A stretch of 64,000 bases of DNA from Hedera helix (GCA_947179155.2 OX359278.1:12979879-13043878); one strand, 5' to 3'; counted from the first letter of the stretch, positions 48,786 to 60,479 are shown. Made by a program: numbers and translations. Notes: generated from the letters alone by a model not told the origin.

Positions 48786-49210
48786 CCGAAATTTATAGGT
48801 CAAACAAGCTGAAAAAGTTATACCTCGCTGCTCCACAAGAACTAACTGGCGAAGGATTCTCGAGGGCAATAAGGAATTGTTGAGGAATTGACGAGATGTT
48901 ATTAGGTCCATTGGATCAAGTCCATTTAGAGCACATCATCAAGGAAATAGGCATTAACTGCAAACATCTCGAAGTCCTATACCTGGATCATTTCTGGTTG
49001 AATGGGTTTTCTGCTCCAGTCATAGCAGACAATCTAAGACAACTGAAGGTGGTAAAATTCCACGAGGTTTTTTATTCAGATTCTGGGCTTCAGGTGCTCT
49101 TGTCAAAATGTTCAAAACCTTGGGAACTAGAGCTCATAAATTGTGCAAGGTTTGTCAAATGTGGGGCAAAGCTCAGTACGTTCCACCCTTCTTACATCAA
49201 CACCGTGTGA

Positions 49211-50663
49211 AGATAAAGAGAATTCTAGTTTGCAACTCCATCAAATGGTCCGTTGATGGAGAACAAGAAATTTATACCCCAAAAGAAATGATAAGTCTGC
49301 TCCAGCAGAGAAGGCTCTGAATATTCAACTGTTGAATTATTGGAGCTTAGGTGAGTATGTGTTTGAAGCGGAACTTCCTAGTGTTGACATTTCATTATGT
49401 ATTAGAGTCTTGACCTAACTAATGGTTTCATCGAACTTAGAAATGTTTCTTTTAATTGGCTTCATGACATCTTTAAATGCTCCAAAATTTTTATGTGTTT
49501 TTGAAGTATTCATCTTCTTTATATTGTGTGTGCATATTTATTGTTTTTAAACACATTAATACTCAAAATATTACTAAATCTTTAACATAAATTAATACAT
49601 TAATTATTGTTATTGGCATGTTTGTTGGCTGGATTTCATGTGATACAATCTTATGGCTATAACTTATATGTTTTAGACATTGCATTTGAAGATAAAGGAA
49701 ACAAATGTTTATATTCCATTTTGGTTGTGGAGGAAGAGAGGGAAATAGAGAGAGGGGGGGACCAAATGATAATGAGAAGAAACTTTTTGAGGATTAAGTG
49801 TTTTTTGTATATATGTATCTAAAAAAAGGAAAAACAATGTTTTCTTCCGCATCCACTTATTGTTTTACCATTTAAAATAGGGTGATCTTTTTTTTATAAG
49901 TCTTCCATTTTTGGGGGTTTATAGGAGTTGCTGTTTTTTTTTAATGTGTATCTTTGGATTTCTTTATTTGTATAGTATTTGGCCTTTTCATATACCACTT
50001 GTCTCGCATATAAAATCTTCTTTTCCCATCAAAAACATATAAAAGGTTGTTTATTTCTGTTTCCTTCCCCCCCTTTTCTTGGTTGCTATGGAGAATTTGT
50101 TGGAAAGGAAAAAAATGAGCAAGTGACTTTTACTTCTGTTTTACACATCAAGTGAACCCTCTCTCCCACATTTAATGTGGGGATCTTGAGTTAGTCTTGA
50201 GAGATTCTTGCTTAGGAGAATTTGTAAGAAAGACAAAAATCAGAGAATGAGCAGCAAACTTCTATTTTTCTACACATCAAGTCTCCTCTTCAATTTCCTT
50301 TTGGGGATCTCGACTTATTTTGATAAATTCGTATGATGAGGGTAATTGTTTCTTTCGCCTTCTTTTTTCTATCTGACAACCGTGAGCCGTATAGATTATA
50401 GAGTTTGAGTGATTGATTTTCACTTTAGAAAGATTGTCGCGAAATGCCTGATTGTTGTTGGTAACATTATGTTACAATCTTTTAGATTTAGTAGTTCTGT
50501 TTAGGGATTTTTTAAGACTTTAATAAACAATTTAGTACCACAAATTTTGGTGGTATCTCCTATCCCCATATGACTTAAAGTGATGTGAGAAGAAAATTGA
50601 AGAGTTAAATGTAATCATGCTATAATACTTGAATGAAAATTTGAGCTAAAATTGTACCCAAAG
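49211..50663. other. Spacer, no gene seen
   Basis: AT-rich with poly-T tracts. A 71-codon frame at 49607-49822 ends in a GA-rich low-complexity stretch and has no recognised domain. Segments at about 50155-50200 and 50275-50320 share words (CACATCAAGT, GGGGATCT), a weak local duplication. Confidence 0.4.
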
Positions 50664-51100
50664 TTATTTATACAAAATAAATATAGAGAGATGTGCAGGT
50701 ATATATATATATATATATATATACAATTAAAATGTGTTTCACTACTTATAAGCTTACATGAGAAACACATTTTAGTAATTCAAATTATGTTAGAGAATGT
50801 TAGTAACAAATCAAGAATATTTCAAAAATAAGAGATGAATAAATTTTATAAGAGAGATTCTATGTTATGGGTATTTATACAAAATAAATATAGAGAGATG
50901 TGCAGGTATATATATAGATATACAACTGAAATGTGTTTCACTACTTATAACCTGAGCATTGTATGAGAAACACATTTCAATAATTAAAATTATATTAGAG
51001 AATGTTAATAACAAATCAAGAATATTTTTAAAATAAGAGATGCATAAATTTTAAGAGGGTAAAATTTTAAAAGAGAGATTCTATGTTATGGGTATAAACA
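50664..51100. repeat. Tandem duplication of a 207-bp unit
   Basis: Two copies start TTTATACAAAATAAATATAG (about 50668 and 50873). Each holds a (TA)n tract, GTGTTTCACTACTTATAA, AGAAACACATTT and AACAAATCAAGAATATTT, and ends AGAGATTCTATGTTATGGGT. Within each copy, AATGTGTTTCACTACTTATA and GAGAAACACATT form a short inverted repeat. Confidence 0.8.
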
Positions 51101-51122
51101 TATCTTCGTGTGACTTGAGTGA

Positions 51123-52498
51123 GAATAACTAAAGTATTTTATGCGATAATGAACTAGTACTTGTATAAAATATATTTGGGTTTAAATAATATCTATAATG
51201 TTGTTATATATTAAATCTGATGAGATGAGATCATATATGGTATTAAATTTATTGCTTATAGAAATAATGTGTGTGAAGATGATGAAGATGAGGAGCGAGA
51301 AGAAGAGAGAGCTGAGAGAGAGATAATTGTACATGGATATAAGTATTACGAGATTATTTCAAAGTTAAATGAAAATATAAGGACTTAGGGAGATAACTTA
51401 AGTATTTTATGAGACGATGAATTAGTAGTTTATATGAAATATATTTGTATTTAAATAGTATCTATTAGTGTTATATATTATTTTTGATGAGATAATTATA
51501 GATGGTATAAATTTATTGATTTTTAAAATAATAAAAAAAAGAGTGTGAAGATAATCTAGAAGAGGAGTGTGGGAAGGGGGAGAGAGACAGTTTCACATGC
51601 ATATAAACAGTATGCGATGATAAAGACTTAGCTTTTACTGATTAAATAAAAAGGGAAATGACACAAAATAGAGTTAAATGGGTGGATAAAGAAATAAAAG
51701 AGAAAATTGATATTACTATTAAACGGAAAAGATACCGAATAAGATCTTAAAACATGTATGTATTCAATAGTGTTTATTAGTAATCAAGAAAGTAATATGA
51801 TTCCCAAAATTTATATGAGATAATAAATTAGTAGTTTATATAAAATGGGTTTAAATAATATCGATTAATATTGTATATTAATTGTGATGAGATGATTATA
51901 TATGGTATTTAATTTATTGGTTACAAAAAAGAATGATCGTGGATGACGAAGTAGAGGAGCAAGGGGAAAAGAGTGTTGAGAGAGAGAGAGTTCTACATGG
52001 ATATAAACATTACAAGATGAACAAAAGGACTTGGGGATAATAACTTAAATATTTTATGATATAATGAATTAGTAGTTAATGCTAAATATATTTGGATTAA
52101 GTAATATCTAACAATGTTATATATTGTTTATGATTAGATGATTATAGATGGTATTAAATCTATTGATTAAAATATTAGAAAGAGTGTGAAGATGATGAAG
52201 AAGAGGAGTGAGAGGGAGAGAGTTGAGAGGGAGATAGTTCTACATGGATATAAATATATTGTGATAAACATTGTGAGATGAGTAGAGAGTTAAATGAAAA
52301 ATAAGGACTTAACTTCTAATCATCACATAAAAAAGGAAATGAAACACGTAAAAGAGAGTTAAATGGGTGGATAAAGAAATAAAAGAGAAAATTGAAGAAC
52401 ATTAAAGGGAAAAGATACCGTATAAGATCTTAAAACAACGTATGTATTAAATAGTGTTTATTAATAATCAAGAAAGTAATATGATTCACAAAATTTTC
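51123..52498. repeat. Higher-order tandem repeat, two copies of a 680-bp block
   Basis: Each block (about 51123-51815 and 51816-52498) contains two related subunits, each with GTTATATATT, GATGAGATGATTATAGATGG, a GAAGATGATGAAGAAGAGGA-like GA-rich part and CTACATGGATATAAA. A B segment follows, starting GAGTTAAATGGGTGGATAAA and holding TAAGATCTTAAAAC. The B segments of the two blocks are nearly identical and the subunits more diverged. No protein is encoded. It may be an old satellite or the interior of a non-coding transposon. Confidence 0.75.
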
Positions 52499-53739
52499 GG
52501 TGTTAATTATGATTGTTGGAGAGAGAGAGGGAGAAAGAAAGAGAAACATGGGCCGACAGAGCGCAAGGACTAAGGAGAGGCCACATAGGCACACAGAGAT
52601 GAAAGCATCTGGGTCATGTTATTGTATATGTATGTGAATGAGACTTTTTACGTTATTTTTCAAATATTCCAACTAATCATTTAATAGACCTATAGAACAT
52701 AAATTCAATAAATATGAATGGGTAACCAACTCAAGGAGAATGATTTTTAACACCTAGTAAGGTATTAATGTGATGAGAAAGTATTCGTTGTACTTGTCAC
52801 AATATGCTAGGTTGGCTACCTTATTTAGCAAAAAGTTAACCAAACTGGTAAGCTCATAAATTTTAGTGTGAACTCACCAGATTTATTTACCATGCAGGTC
52901 TGTAGTCCCACCTATCATCATGTCCTAACTGGATCACATCTAAGATTCCCACAATCTGACAGAAGATTTGGATTTCTTAGGTTTCAATCTATACTACCAG
53001 TCTCGAAGAATCATGGAGGGAGATAAAGAAATAAAGAGGATTTTAGAGAAGAAAAAAAAAAGGGGACAAATAACCTTGGAAAGAGAGAAAATAAGCTGCA
53101 AGCAGAGAAAAGCTGCTGCCAATGCCACAGCCACCACTAGTAGAAATGATGGTGGCAAGGCTAAAGCGGCAATGGGGCGAGAACCAATTGCTAAATTTAC
53201 CAAGGGATCTTATATGCTACAATTGTCATACATGTTTCATTGGTTTGCTGATCTTGGGGCCGTAAGTTTTGGAATGTTTCTTCTACAGCTAAGATGAAAA
53301 TTCTTTGGATTTTATGTCACTCAAGCACATACGGATTTTTCTTCAAAACAATAGTACAATTTGAGGGCTATGAAATTATTGAAGTTGGCATGAGGGTTAC
53401 TTCAATTTCCAAAATGGTATTTCGTAGAGCCTTCAATTGTTTAACAGGCACCTTGTTTATGTTGCGGAAAGGTATGATATTTTAACACCCTCATATGTTA
53501 TCATTATTGTTTGTTATGTTATTTGTTGGTGTCTTCTAATTTTTGCATAATTTTACGAGATCTTTAGTTATGATGCCCAAAACTAATTGGATAAGATCTT
53601 AAGTCCTTTTTTTTGTTTTCATCACTGCATTCAGTTTCCTCTTTCAACTTGTATTGGAAAACTAAAATTCACTCGAAGCTGAACACTTTTGTTTAATCTG
53701 GTTATTGAAAGACATACCATTAATGATTTGTCTGCTTTA
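52499..53739 (+). other. Unrecognised possible gene remnant
   Basis: The frame at 52968-53297 encodes a basic start (MEGDKEIKRILEKKKKR), an Ala/Thr-rich linker and KFTKGSYMLQLSYMFHWF. The next frame (53294-53485) has FEGYEIIEVGMRVTSISKMV and ends at a good splice-donor-like GGAAAGGTATG. These stretches have protein-like composition and could be exons of a decayed gene, but I recognise no family. The rest of the interval is GA-rich or AT-rich DNA. Confidence 0.25.
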
Positions 53740-54178
53740 GGCTAGAGCAAAAAAGGTTATTGCCCCTAATATCTGTGCTACGTGTAAGCAAAGTTCAGAA
53801 TCTTATGCTCATCTTTTTCTTCCTTTGTTGCTTTTCTGAAGTGCAGATAAGATTTTGGTGTTTTAGTAGGAGAAAAAGTGGAAATATTTTGTGGCATGTG
53901 CAGTGTGCTATTTTATGGGTATCTGGATCTTCATTAATACATATGACATGCTCCACAGCTCTTTGCTAAGGGTGTCCTAGTTGGATTCTCTCTGGGTGTC
54001 GACAATCGGGGATTTTTGGGAGTAGCTGTCTGATATTTATTGTAATTTAGGGCACTGTCGTTGGTCAGGGACAAGTATTCTCTCGCTCTCTCTCTCTCTC
54101 TCGTTTTCATGACTCCTTGTCTGCCTCTGATGACTCTCTTCTTATTAATAAAATTCTTCTGTCATTGAGAAAAGGAAA
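53740..54178 (+). pseudogene. Fragment of a non-LTR retrotransposon (zinc-binding RT C-terminus)
   Basis: A stretch at 53740-53840 reads KKVIAPNICATCKQSSESYA followed by HLFL. This is the pattern of the zinc-binding region (zf-RVT: C-x2-C, then H-x-F) that ends plant LINE-type reverse transcriptases. About 300 bases later comes a tail like LINE 3' ends (TTATTAATAAAATTCTTCTG, then CATTGAGAAAAGG). Only this short 3' piece remains and the reading frame is broken. Confidence 0.35.
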
Positions 54179-55379
54179 TGGTTAAAAGAAATTAAGTCCA
54201 TTACTTTCATTTGAATGTCCTTTGTTGTGGCAATTAATTTATTCCTGCTAGGAACTGATGTAAAAGTAATTAATCCTATTTATACTTGAACAGGAAACTT
54301 CAGTTGATGTAAGGACAACCGTTGCATGGATTGATATTTTCAGTTATATTCATTGTCATGGGAAAGAAGACTGGGCTTCCCATAGTTTGCAGAAGTTCTT
54401 TTATAATTAAGTGAGTTACTCGAATACCTCTTGTTCGAAGTGCTAAATATAACTTCCTCTACATTCAAGTAGAAACCGAGCGAGCTTCCATTTCTATATT
54501 GTTTCATTTTAGAGATTTACATAAATGTAAGAAGCTAGTGAGCTCCATCCCTGTATGTTTTTCTCTATACGAGAAGGGAGACTGGAGGAATTTGATAGCA
54601 AAATGTCTATTGTATATTTTGCTTTTACAAGTCCTTTTGCCGACGATTAAACTTTGAAACTAGGATCTGTCATGGTCTTAGTGTGGGATATGTTCCAACA
54701 CAATCCTCAATGTCATCCACTCTGTCAAATGGGCTACTAGTGCTGTGGAGTAAGTCTTGACACTCAAATAGGTATCTTTTGAAGATGAATTTCTATAAAT
54801 AGTTGGATTTTTTTTATTGCCAGAGATGATAATTGAAGTGTTAATTCCGAGCTCATTTTTATTATCACTGGAAATCAACTAGATGAAATAGTTTAATGGT
54901 CTCAAGTGGTCAAAATGCACGTTGTGAGTTTAGGAGCTTCAATTAAATGAAGTATGGACAGTTCTTTTTAACATTTGTGTAAATAAAGCATTCTAAGTGC
55001 TAAATATGGTTGCATTCTATGCATAAGAAATTCGGGGTTGACTGGTTGAGATTTAGAGATGCGATCTATTTTAAAACTTTTTTTATGCTTTGACATGATG
55101 TAGTATTTGTGTTTTTTTTTTTTTTGGTTTGAAGAATTAACAATCTTATCCTTCAACTTTTCTTCTTTTTTAAGTATTTACGGATTAACAAAAATATAGG
55201 GTCATTGCATTCCTTGGAGTCTCTTAGGCTACTCGACATGTATATTTCGTCTTGGAAAGGGAATTTCATTCGAGAGGCTCCTAGAACCGGGCTCTTATCA
55301 ATTATCTCTTGCTCCACAATCTCAATTCACATATTTTATACATTATCCTATTCCTAGTTTCTTATGAGAATGTCAAATA
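54179..55379. other. Spacer, no gene seen
   Basis: AT-rich DNA without a reading frame that resembles a protein. Frames on the minus strand at 54678-54878 and 54968-55156 are short and featureless. Confidence 0.45.
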
Positions 55380-55639
55380 TTCCCTTTGTTCCAAATTATA
55401 TGATTATTATTAACTTTTAAAAAGTTAATTTGAAATATTTTTAAATTTAAAATTGACACGGTTCATTTAACTTTTCAAAATAATAAATCTTATAAATAGT
55501 AGTAGTTTTTAGGTAGTTCATAATATTCATAATTGTATTAAAATAAACTAGTTGAATTCATATCAATTTTGAGTTTAAAAATGTCTCAAATCAATTTTTC
55601 AAAAGTCAATATTGACCTTAGAATTTGGAACGGAAGAAA
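55380..55639. mobile_element. Stowaway-like MITE
   Basis: Inverted ends TTCCCTTTGTTCCAAATTAT and (reverse complement) TTTCTTCCGTTCCAAATTCT lie between TA dinucleotides. Length is 260 bp and the interior is AT-rich. This is the Tc1/mariner Stowaway pattern, somewhat diverged. Confidence 0.65.
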
Positions 55640-55773
55640 TATTTGTTTGGACAATTATACAAGTTAGAATGATCAGGTCAGGAGAAGCGCCAGGTTCTTC
55701 CAACACTTATGTTCATTCCGGCCCCAGCTATTGATTCAGCTTGTTGGGAGCTCTAGGTTTGGAGAGAGTAACG

Positions 55774-56391
55774 TGTTAGGAATAACTATCCAAATCCAAT
55801 AAGGAATATAACCTTTAATCCGCGTGGGCTCCGCGTGTGTTGCTTGCTGGTTGTTTGTTTTCAAATCCAATATGAAATTGGATAGTAACAAGGAAGTATA
55901 TATATATATACTAAGTGGCGTTGCATAAGTATATTGAATTAAAAAAAACAGAGAACCAAAAAGAGGGTCATCGGAAGGGAAAAATTGGGAGAAATTTGTG
56001 AAGGTTTATTCACGGGTTTTCATCATTAATTCGGATTAATTAATTGCTTGAAGACTTTTAATTAATTCAGAGGATTTGGGTGGTGAGGTAATTTAAGTTT
56101 TCACTTAAATTAAGGTATTTTATAATCTCTCAATTTTGTAATATTTCAAGTCTTTGGTGTTAAAGCTTGAAAGGATTATTTGTACTTACAATTGATTATA
56201 GTGGAATTTCGGAGTTTGGCCCGTGGTTTTTACCTCTTAATTTTAGGGGGTTTTCCACGTAAATTTGGTGTCTTGTGTTTGGTTTATTTTCAGCAGTTAT
56301 TATTTATTTGGTGGAATTGCATTGTTTGTTTGGCGTGGTTTGTTGTTTGATTTATCAGGAACGGTTACAGTTGGAGGTGTTTTTCTCAACA
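55774..56391 (+). repeat. 5' LTR of the copia element
   Basis: Bounded by TG..CA. A TATA-rich promoter motif (GTATATATATATATACTAAG) lies at about 55896-55914, which puts U3 at roughly the first 150 bases and the transcription start near 55930-55945. An inverted pair CCAAATCCAAT / ATTGGATAG in U3 could be a regulatory hairpin or enhancer site; this is inference. Confidence 0.95.
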
Positions 56392-56393
56392 AG

Positions 56394-56405
56394 TGGTATC
56401 AGAGC
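56394..56405 (+). other. Primer-binding site for initiator tRNA-Met
   Basis: TGGTATCAGAGC, two bases after the 5' LTR. It is complementary to the 3' end of plant initiator tRNA-Met, the standard primer of copia elements. Confidence 0.9.
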
Positions 56406-56440
56406 TAGGTTCTTTGTACGGTTGTTTTCTGATAAATTGA

Positions 56441-59400
56441 ATGGAAGAATCAAGTGGCGCTATGATTAAATTGACTTCATCTAATTTTTCGATCTGGAAG
56501 CCTAGAATGGAAGACATCCTTTACTGTAAGGATTTGTATGACCCATTGGAGCTTAAGGGAATTAAGCCAACAGATAAATCAGAGGCTGATTGGAAAAAGA
56601 TGAACAGAAAGACGATCGGTCACATCCGACAGTGGATCGATCAAAGTGTGTTCCACCATGTTGCGCAGGAAGAGAATGCCAATACTCTTTGGACCAAATT
56701 AGAGTCCATGTATGAGAAGAAAAATGCACAAAATAAGACATTTGTGATTCGGAAGATTGTGAACCTGAAGTACAAAGATGGTAGCAGTGTATCCGAGCAT
56801 ATGAGTGAATTCCAGGGATTAGTGAACCAGTTGTCTACCATGAAGTTGAATCTTGATGACGAGATTCAAGCATTGTTACTTCTCAGTTCGTTGCCAAACA
56901 GTTGGGAAACTTTGGTTGTGTCACTAAGCAATTCAGCTCCAGAAGGAAAGATCACAATGCAGATGGTCAAGGATAGCATACATAATGAGGAAACAAGGCG
57001 AAAGGAGCAGGGTATGAATTTTGAGACACAGACACTTGTGGCAGAGAATAGGGGTAGAAGTAACTTCAGGGGATCTCACAAGGGAAACATGAATCGTAGC
57101 AAAAGCAGAAATTTCAGAGATCATAGGAGCAAGTCAAAGACCAGAGATGGTGTTTCATACAAGTGTTTCCACTGTCACAAGGAAGGTCACTACAAAAGAA
57201 ATTGCAAGATCTGGTTAGAGAAACAGAAAACTGGTGAGCAAGAGAAAGTTGAGGATAAGAATATTGCAGCTACAGTTACCGAAGATGTTGTGCTTCTATC
57301 ATTCGGGGAAGAACAATGCTTACATGTTGATCAGAAAATTGATTGGGTTATTGATACTGGTGCTTCGTATCATGCTACTCCCAAGAAGGAATTCTTCACG
57401 ACGTACAAAGCTGGAGACTTTGGGTATGTGAGAATGGGTAACACTGATCAGTCCAAGATTGTTGGAATTGGTGATGTTTGCATTCAGACAGATGTTGGTT
57501 GCATTATTACTTTGAGGAATGTTAGACATGTTCCAGATTTACGCCTCAACTTGATTTCTGGTATGGCCTTGGATAGGGAAGGCTATGATAATCACTTCGG
57601 TAGCGGAAAGTGGAAGCTTATCAAGGGTGCAATGGTGATTGCAAGAGGTAATGCTTGTTGTTCATTGTACAAGACTCATGTGAAAATATGTTCTAGTGAG
57701 TTGAATGCAGTTGAAGATGAATCTTCACCAAATCTGTGGCATAAAAGGCTTGGGCACATGAGTGATAAAGGGTTGCAGATGTTAGCAAAGAGGTCTCTCA
57801 TTCCTTTTGCTAAAGGTACTACTTTAAACCCTTGTGATTACTGTTTATTTGGTAAACAGAATAGAGTTTCTTTTAGTAGCTCTTCTAAAAGAAAATCTAA
57901 GTTACTTGAGCTAGTATATTCTGATGTATGTGGTCCCATGGAGGTTGAGTCCTTAGGTGGCAATAGATATTTTGTAACTTTTATTGATGATGCTTCACGT
58001 AAGGTGTGGGTGTATTTGTTGAAAACAAAAGATCAGGTATTCCAGTATTTTCAGAGTTTTCATGCTATGGTTGAAAGAGAGGCTGGAAAATTATTGAAGT
58101 GTCTTCGTAGTGACAACGGAGGGGAATACACTTCAAAGGAGTTTGCAACATATTGTGACAAACATGGTATTCGACATGAGCAGACAGTTCCTGGCACCCC
58201 ACAACATAATGGTGTGGCAGAGAGAATGAACCGCACTATTACTGAACGAGTCCGATGCATTATGAGAATGGCTAAGCTGCCTAAGTCATTCTGGAGTGAA
58301 GCTGTTCGTACTGCTTGTTACCTGATTAATAGATCTCCATCAGCACCGTTGGATTTTCAGATTCCAGAGAAGATATGGAATGGCAAGGATTTGTCATATT
58401 CTTACTTGAGGGTATTTGGGTGCAAGGCTTTTGCACATATCCCCAAGGAACAAAGGTCAAAGCTTGATGACAAATCTACTCCATGTGTGTTTGTTGGTTA
58501 TGGGGATGCAGAGTTTGGGTACAGGTTATGGGATCCAGTTCAGAAGAAATTATTCAGAAGCAGAGATGTGGTGTTTCATGAGCATCAGAATTATGAGGAT
58601 TTTGAAAATGTTACACAACCCAGAGAAGATAGTGTTCCAGACCTCAGCAGGGTTTCTTCGCCATTACAGAATGCCATAGTTGGAGAAGGGGTTCAGAATG
58701 AAGAAGTGAATGATACAGATATGCATAATGATGATGGATCAGATGCAGAGAGTGTTGAGCAGGGGGAGCAACCCCCTCATCTTAATATTGAAGAACCTCA
58801 GCTCAGGAGATCCACGAGAATGAGCATACCATCAGTTAGGTATCCTTCATCTGAATATCTTTTAGTTGCTGAGGAGGGGGAGCCAGAAAATTTTCAGGAA
58901 GTCAAAACTCATAAGGAGAAAAATAATTGGTTGATAGCAATGCGGGATGAGATGGATTCTCTGCACAAGAATCACACTTATGATTTGACTACACTTCCGA
59001 AGGGCAGGAAAGCATTGAAGAATAAATGGGTGTTCAAGCTGAAAAAGGATGGTGAAAAACTAGTAAAGTACAAGGCTCGGTTGGTCGTCAAGGGTTTTGC
59101 TCAAAAACAAGGTATTGACTTTGATGAGATTTTTTCTCCAGTTGTAAAGATGACTTCGATTCGAGCAGTGTTGGGGTTAGTAGCTAATATGGATCTTGAG
59201 CTTGAGCAACTAGATGTGAAGACTGCCTTCCTTCATGGTGATTTGAAGGAGGAAATCTACATGGAACAGCCAGAGGGATTTGAGGTTAAAGGGAAAGAAC
59301 ACTTGGTTTGCAGGTTGAAGAAAAGTTTGTACGGCCTGAAACAAGCCCCAAGGCAGTGGTACAAGAAATTTGATTCATTCATGGTGGATCAAGGTTACAA

Positions 59401-60433
59401 CAGAACAGTTGCAGATCATTGTGTGTATATGAGAAAATTCTCAGATGGTAACTTCATTATTCTGTTGCTATATGTAGATGATATGTTGATAGTTGGGCAA
59501 AATGCTAACATGATTTGGAAACTCAAGAATGAGTTGTTCAAGTCTTTTGATATGAAGGACTTAGGCCCGGCTAAGCAAATTTTGGGCATGAAGATTGTTC
59601 GTGACAAAAAAGCCAAGAGGTTGTGGTTATCACAGGAAAAATATGTTGAACGGGTGCTTGCAAGGTTCAACATGGGTGATGCTAAGCCTGTTAGCACACC
59701 ACTAGCCAGTCATTTCAAGTTGACGAAGCGTATGTGTCCTTCTACTAAGGAAGGAAGATATGATATGGCAGCAGTTCCCTACTCCTCTGCTGTAGGGAGT
59801 CTAATGTATGCGATGGTTTGTACGCGGCCAGATATAGCTCATGCAGTTGGTGTTGTGAGCAGGTATTTATCAAATCCTGGTAGAGAACATTGGGAAGCAG
59901 TTAAGTGGATTCTCAGATACTTGAAAGTTACTTCTAATTTGTGTTTGGGTTTTGGTGGTTCGAATTCAGTCTTGGAGGGTTTTACAGATGCAGACATGGC
60001 AGGTTCTGAAGAGAAGAAGTCTACTTCGGGGTATTTGTTTACTTTTGCAGGGGGAGCTGTGTCATGGCAGTCCAAATTGCAGAAGTGTGTTGCTTTGTCT
60101 ACAACTGAGTCAGAATACATTGCTACTACGGAAGCAGGCAAAGAGATGTTATGGTTAAAACGGTTTCTCCAAGAGTTGGGTTTGACACAGGATGAGTATG
60201 TGGTTTATTGTGATAGTCAGAGTGCAATTGACTTGACAAAGAATGCTACTTACCATTGTCGTACCAAGCACATTGATGTTCGTTATCACTGGCTTCGAGA
60301 AGTGATGGAAAAGGAATTGTTGAAAATAAAGAAAGTTCATACTGATGAAAATCCCGCAGACATGTTGACAAAGGTTGTGACCCGTGATAAACTCGAGGTT
60401 TGTAAGGAGTTGGTCGGGATGGATTCTAAGTGA
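56441..60433 (+). CDS. Ty1/copia gag-pol polyprotein, intact
   Basis: 1330 residues in one frame. Domains in order: gag (about 1-235, with FSIWKPRMEDIL and LLLSSLPNSWETL); CCHC zinc knuckle CFHCHKEGHYKRNC (about 242-255); aspartic protease DTGAS (D305); integrase zinc finger and GAG-pre-integrase (LWHKRLGHMSDKG, about 432-444); integrase core with D495, D558 and E594 (D-D-35-E spacing kept), including SDNGGEY and PGTPQHNGVAERMN; reverse transcriptase (about 860-1105) with YVDD at 1011-1014; and RNase H with D1183 (FTDADMAG), ALSTTESEYIA and D1258 (CDSQSA). All catalytic residues are present, there is no stop or frameshift, and the gene order integrase before reverse transcriptase defines copia. 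The ATG at 56441 is the first long-frame start after the primer site. Host gene expression would be via the LTR. Confidence 0.97.
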   Translation: MEESSGAMIKLTSSNFSIWKPRMEDILYCKDLYDPLELKGIKPTDKSEADWKKMNRKTIGHIRQWIDQSVFHHVAQEENANTLWTKLESMYEKKNAQNKTFVIRKIVNLKYKDGSSVSEHMSEFQGLVNQLSTMKLNLDDEIQALLLLSSLPNSWETLVVSLSNSAPEGKITMQMVKDSIHNEETRRKEQGMNFETQTLVAENRGRSNFRGSHKGNMNRSKSRNFRDHRSKSKTRDGVSYKCFHCHKEGHYKRNCKIWLEKQKTGEQEKVEDKNIAATVTEDVVLLSFGEEQCLHVDQKIDWVIDTGASYHATPKKEFFTTYKAGDFGYVRMGNTDQSKIVGIGDVCIQTDVGCIITLRNVRHVPDLRLNLISGMALDREGYDNHFGSGKWKLIKGAMVIARGNACCSLYKTHVKICSSELNAVEDESSPNLWHKRLGHMSDKGLQMLAKRSLIPFAKGTTLNPCDYCLFGKQNRVSFSSSSKRKSKLLELVYSDVCGPMEVESLGGNRYFVTFIDDASRKVWVYLLKTKDQVFQYFQSFHAMVEREAGKLLKCLRSDNGGEYTSKEFATYCDKHGIRHEQTVPGTPQHNGVAERMNRTITERVRCIMRMAKLPKSFWSEAVRTACYLINRSPSAPLDFQIPEKIWNGKDLSYSYLRVFGCKAFAHIPKEQRSKLDDKSTPCVFVGYGDAEFGYRLWDPVQKKLFRSRDVVFHEHQNYEDFENVTQPREDSVPDLSRVSSPLQNAIVGEGVQNEEVNDTDMHNDDGSDAESVEQGEQPPHLNIEEPQLRRSTRMSIPSVRYPSSEYLLVAEEGEPENFQEVKTHKEKNNWLIAMRDEMDSLHKNHTYDLTTLPKGRKALKNKWVFKLKKDGEKLVKYKARLVVKGFAQKQGIDFDEIFSPVVKMTSIRAVLGLVANMDLELEQLDVKTAFLHGDLKEEIYMEQPEGFEVKGKEHLVCRLKKSLYGLKQAPRQWYKKFDSFMVDQGYNRTVADHCVYMRKFSDGNFIILLLYVDDMLIVGQNANMIWKLKNELFKSFDMKDLGPAKQILGMKIVRDKKAKRLWLSQEKYVERVLARFNMGDAKPVSTPLASHFKLTKRMCPSTKEGRYDMAAVPYSSAVGSLMYAMVCTRPDIAHAVGVVSRYLSNPGREHWEAVKWILRYLKVTSNLCLGFGGSNSVLEGFTDADMAGSEEKKSTSGYLFTFAGGAVSWQSKLQKCVALSTTESEYIATTEAGKEMLWLKRFLQELGLTQDEYVVYCDSQSAIDLTKNATYHCRTKHIDVRYHWLREVMEKELLKIKKVHTDENPADMLTKVVTRDKLEVCKELVGMDSK

Positions 60434-60467
60434 CGGAGTTACGGTGGAAGTCTCCTCTCATGGATTT

Positions 60468-60478
60468 GGAGGGGGAGA
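60468..60478 (+). other. Polypurine tract of the copia element
   Basis: GGAGGGGGAGA directly before the 3' LTR, primer for plus-strand DNA synthesis. Confidence 0.85.
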
Positions 60479-60479
60479 T

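Larger units (their letters stand above)
44758..49207 (+). pseudogene. F-box/LRR protein relic, copy 1 (SKIP-like family)
   Basis: Three pieces in order. 44758-44863 encodes the usual F-box start (MKWEDLHQDLL) but runs into KKKSKV instead of completing the F-box. 44987-45157 resembles the next part of such proteins (DGDDGFSSIIKMIFPSHSSV). 48803-49207 encodes leucine-rich-repeat-like text (LKKLYLAAPQELTGEGFSRA, IGINCKHLEVLYLDHF, LRQLKVVKFHEVF). The last piece has an in-frame TGA (48881-48883) before the longest open part (48896-49210). F-box/LRR proteins of this kind bring targets to SCF ubiquitin ligases. The gap between pieces holds a 1.3-kb foldback transposon. The truncated F-box and the stop argue that it is dead. 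A second copy lies at about 55650-61960. Confidence 0.55.

Noticed and set aside
56641..60340. Short minus-strand frames across the copia polyprotein
   Set aside because: All are shadows of the gag-pol coding sequence.
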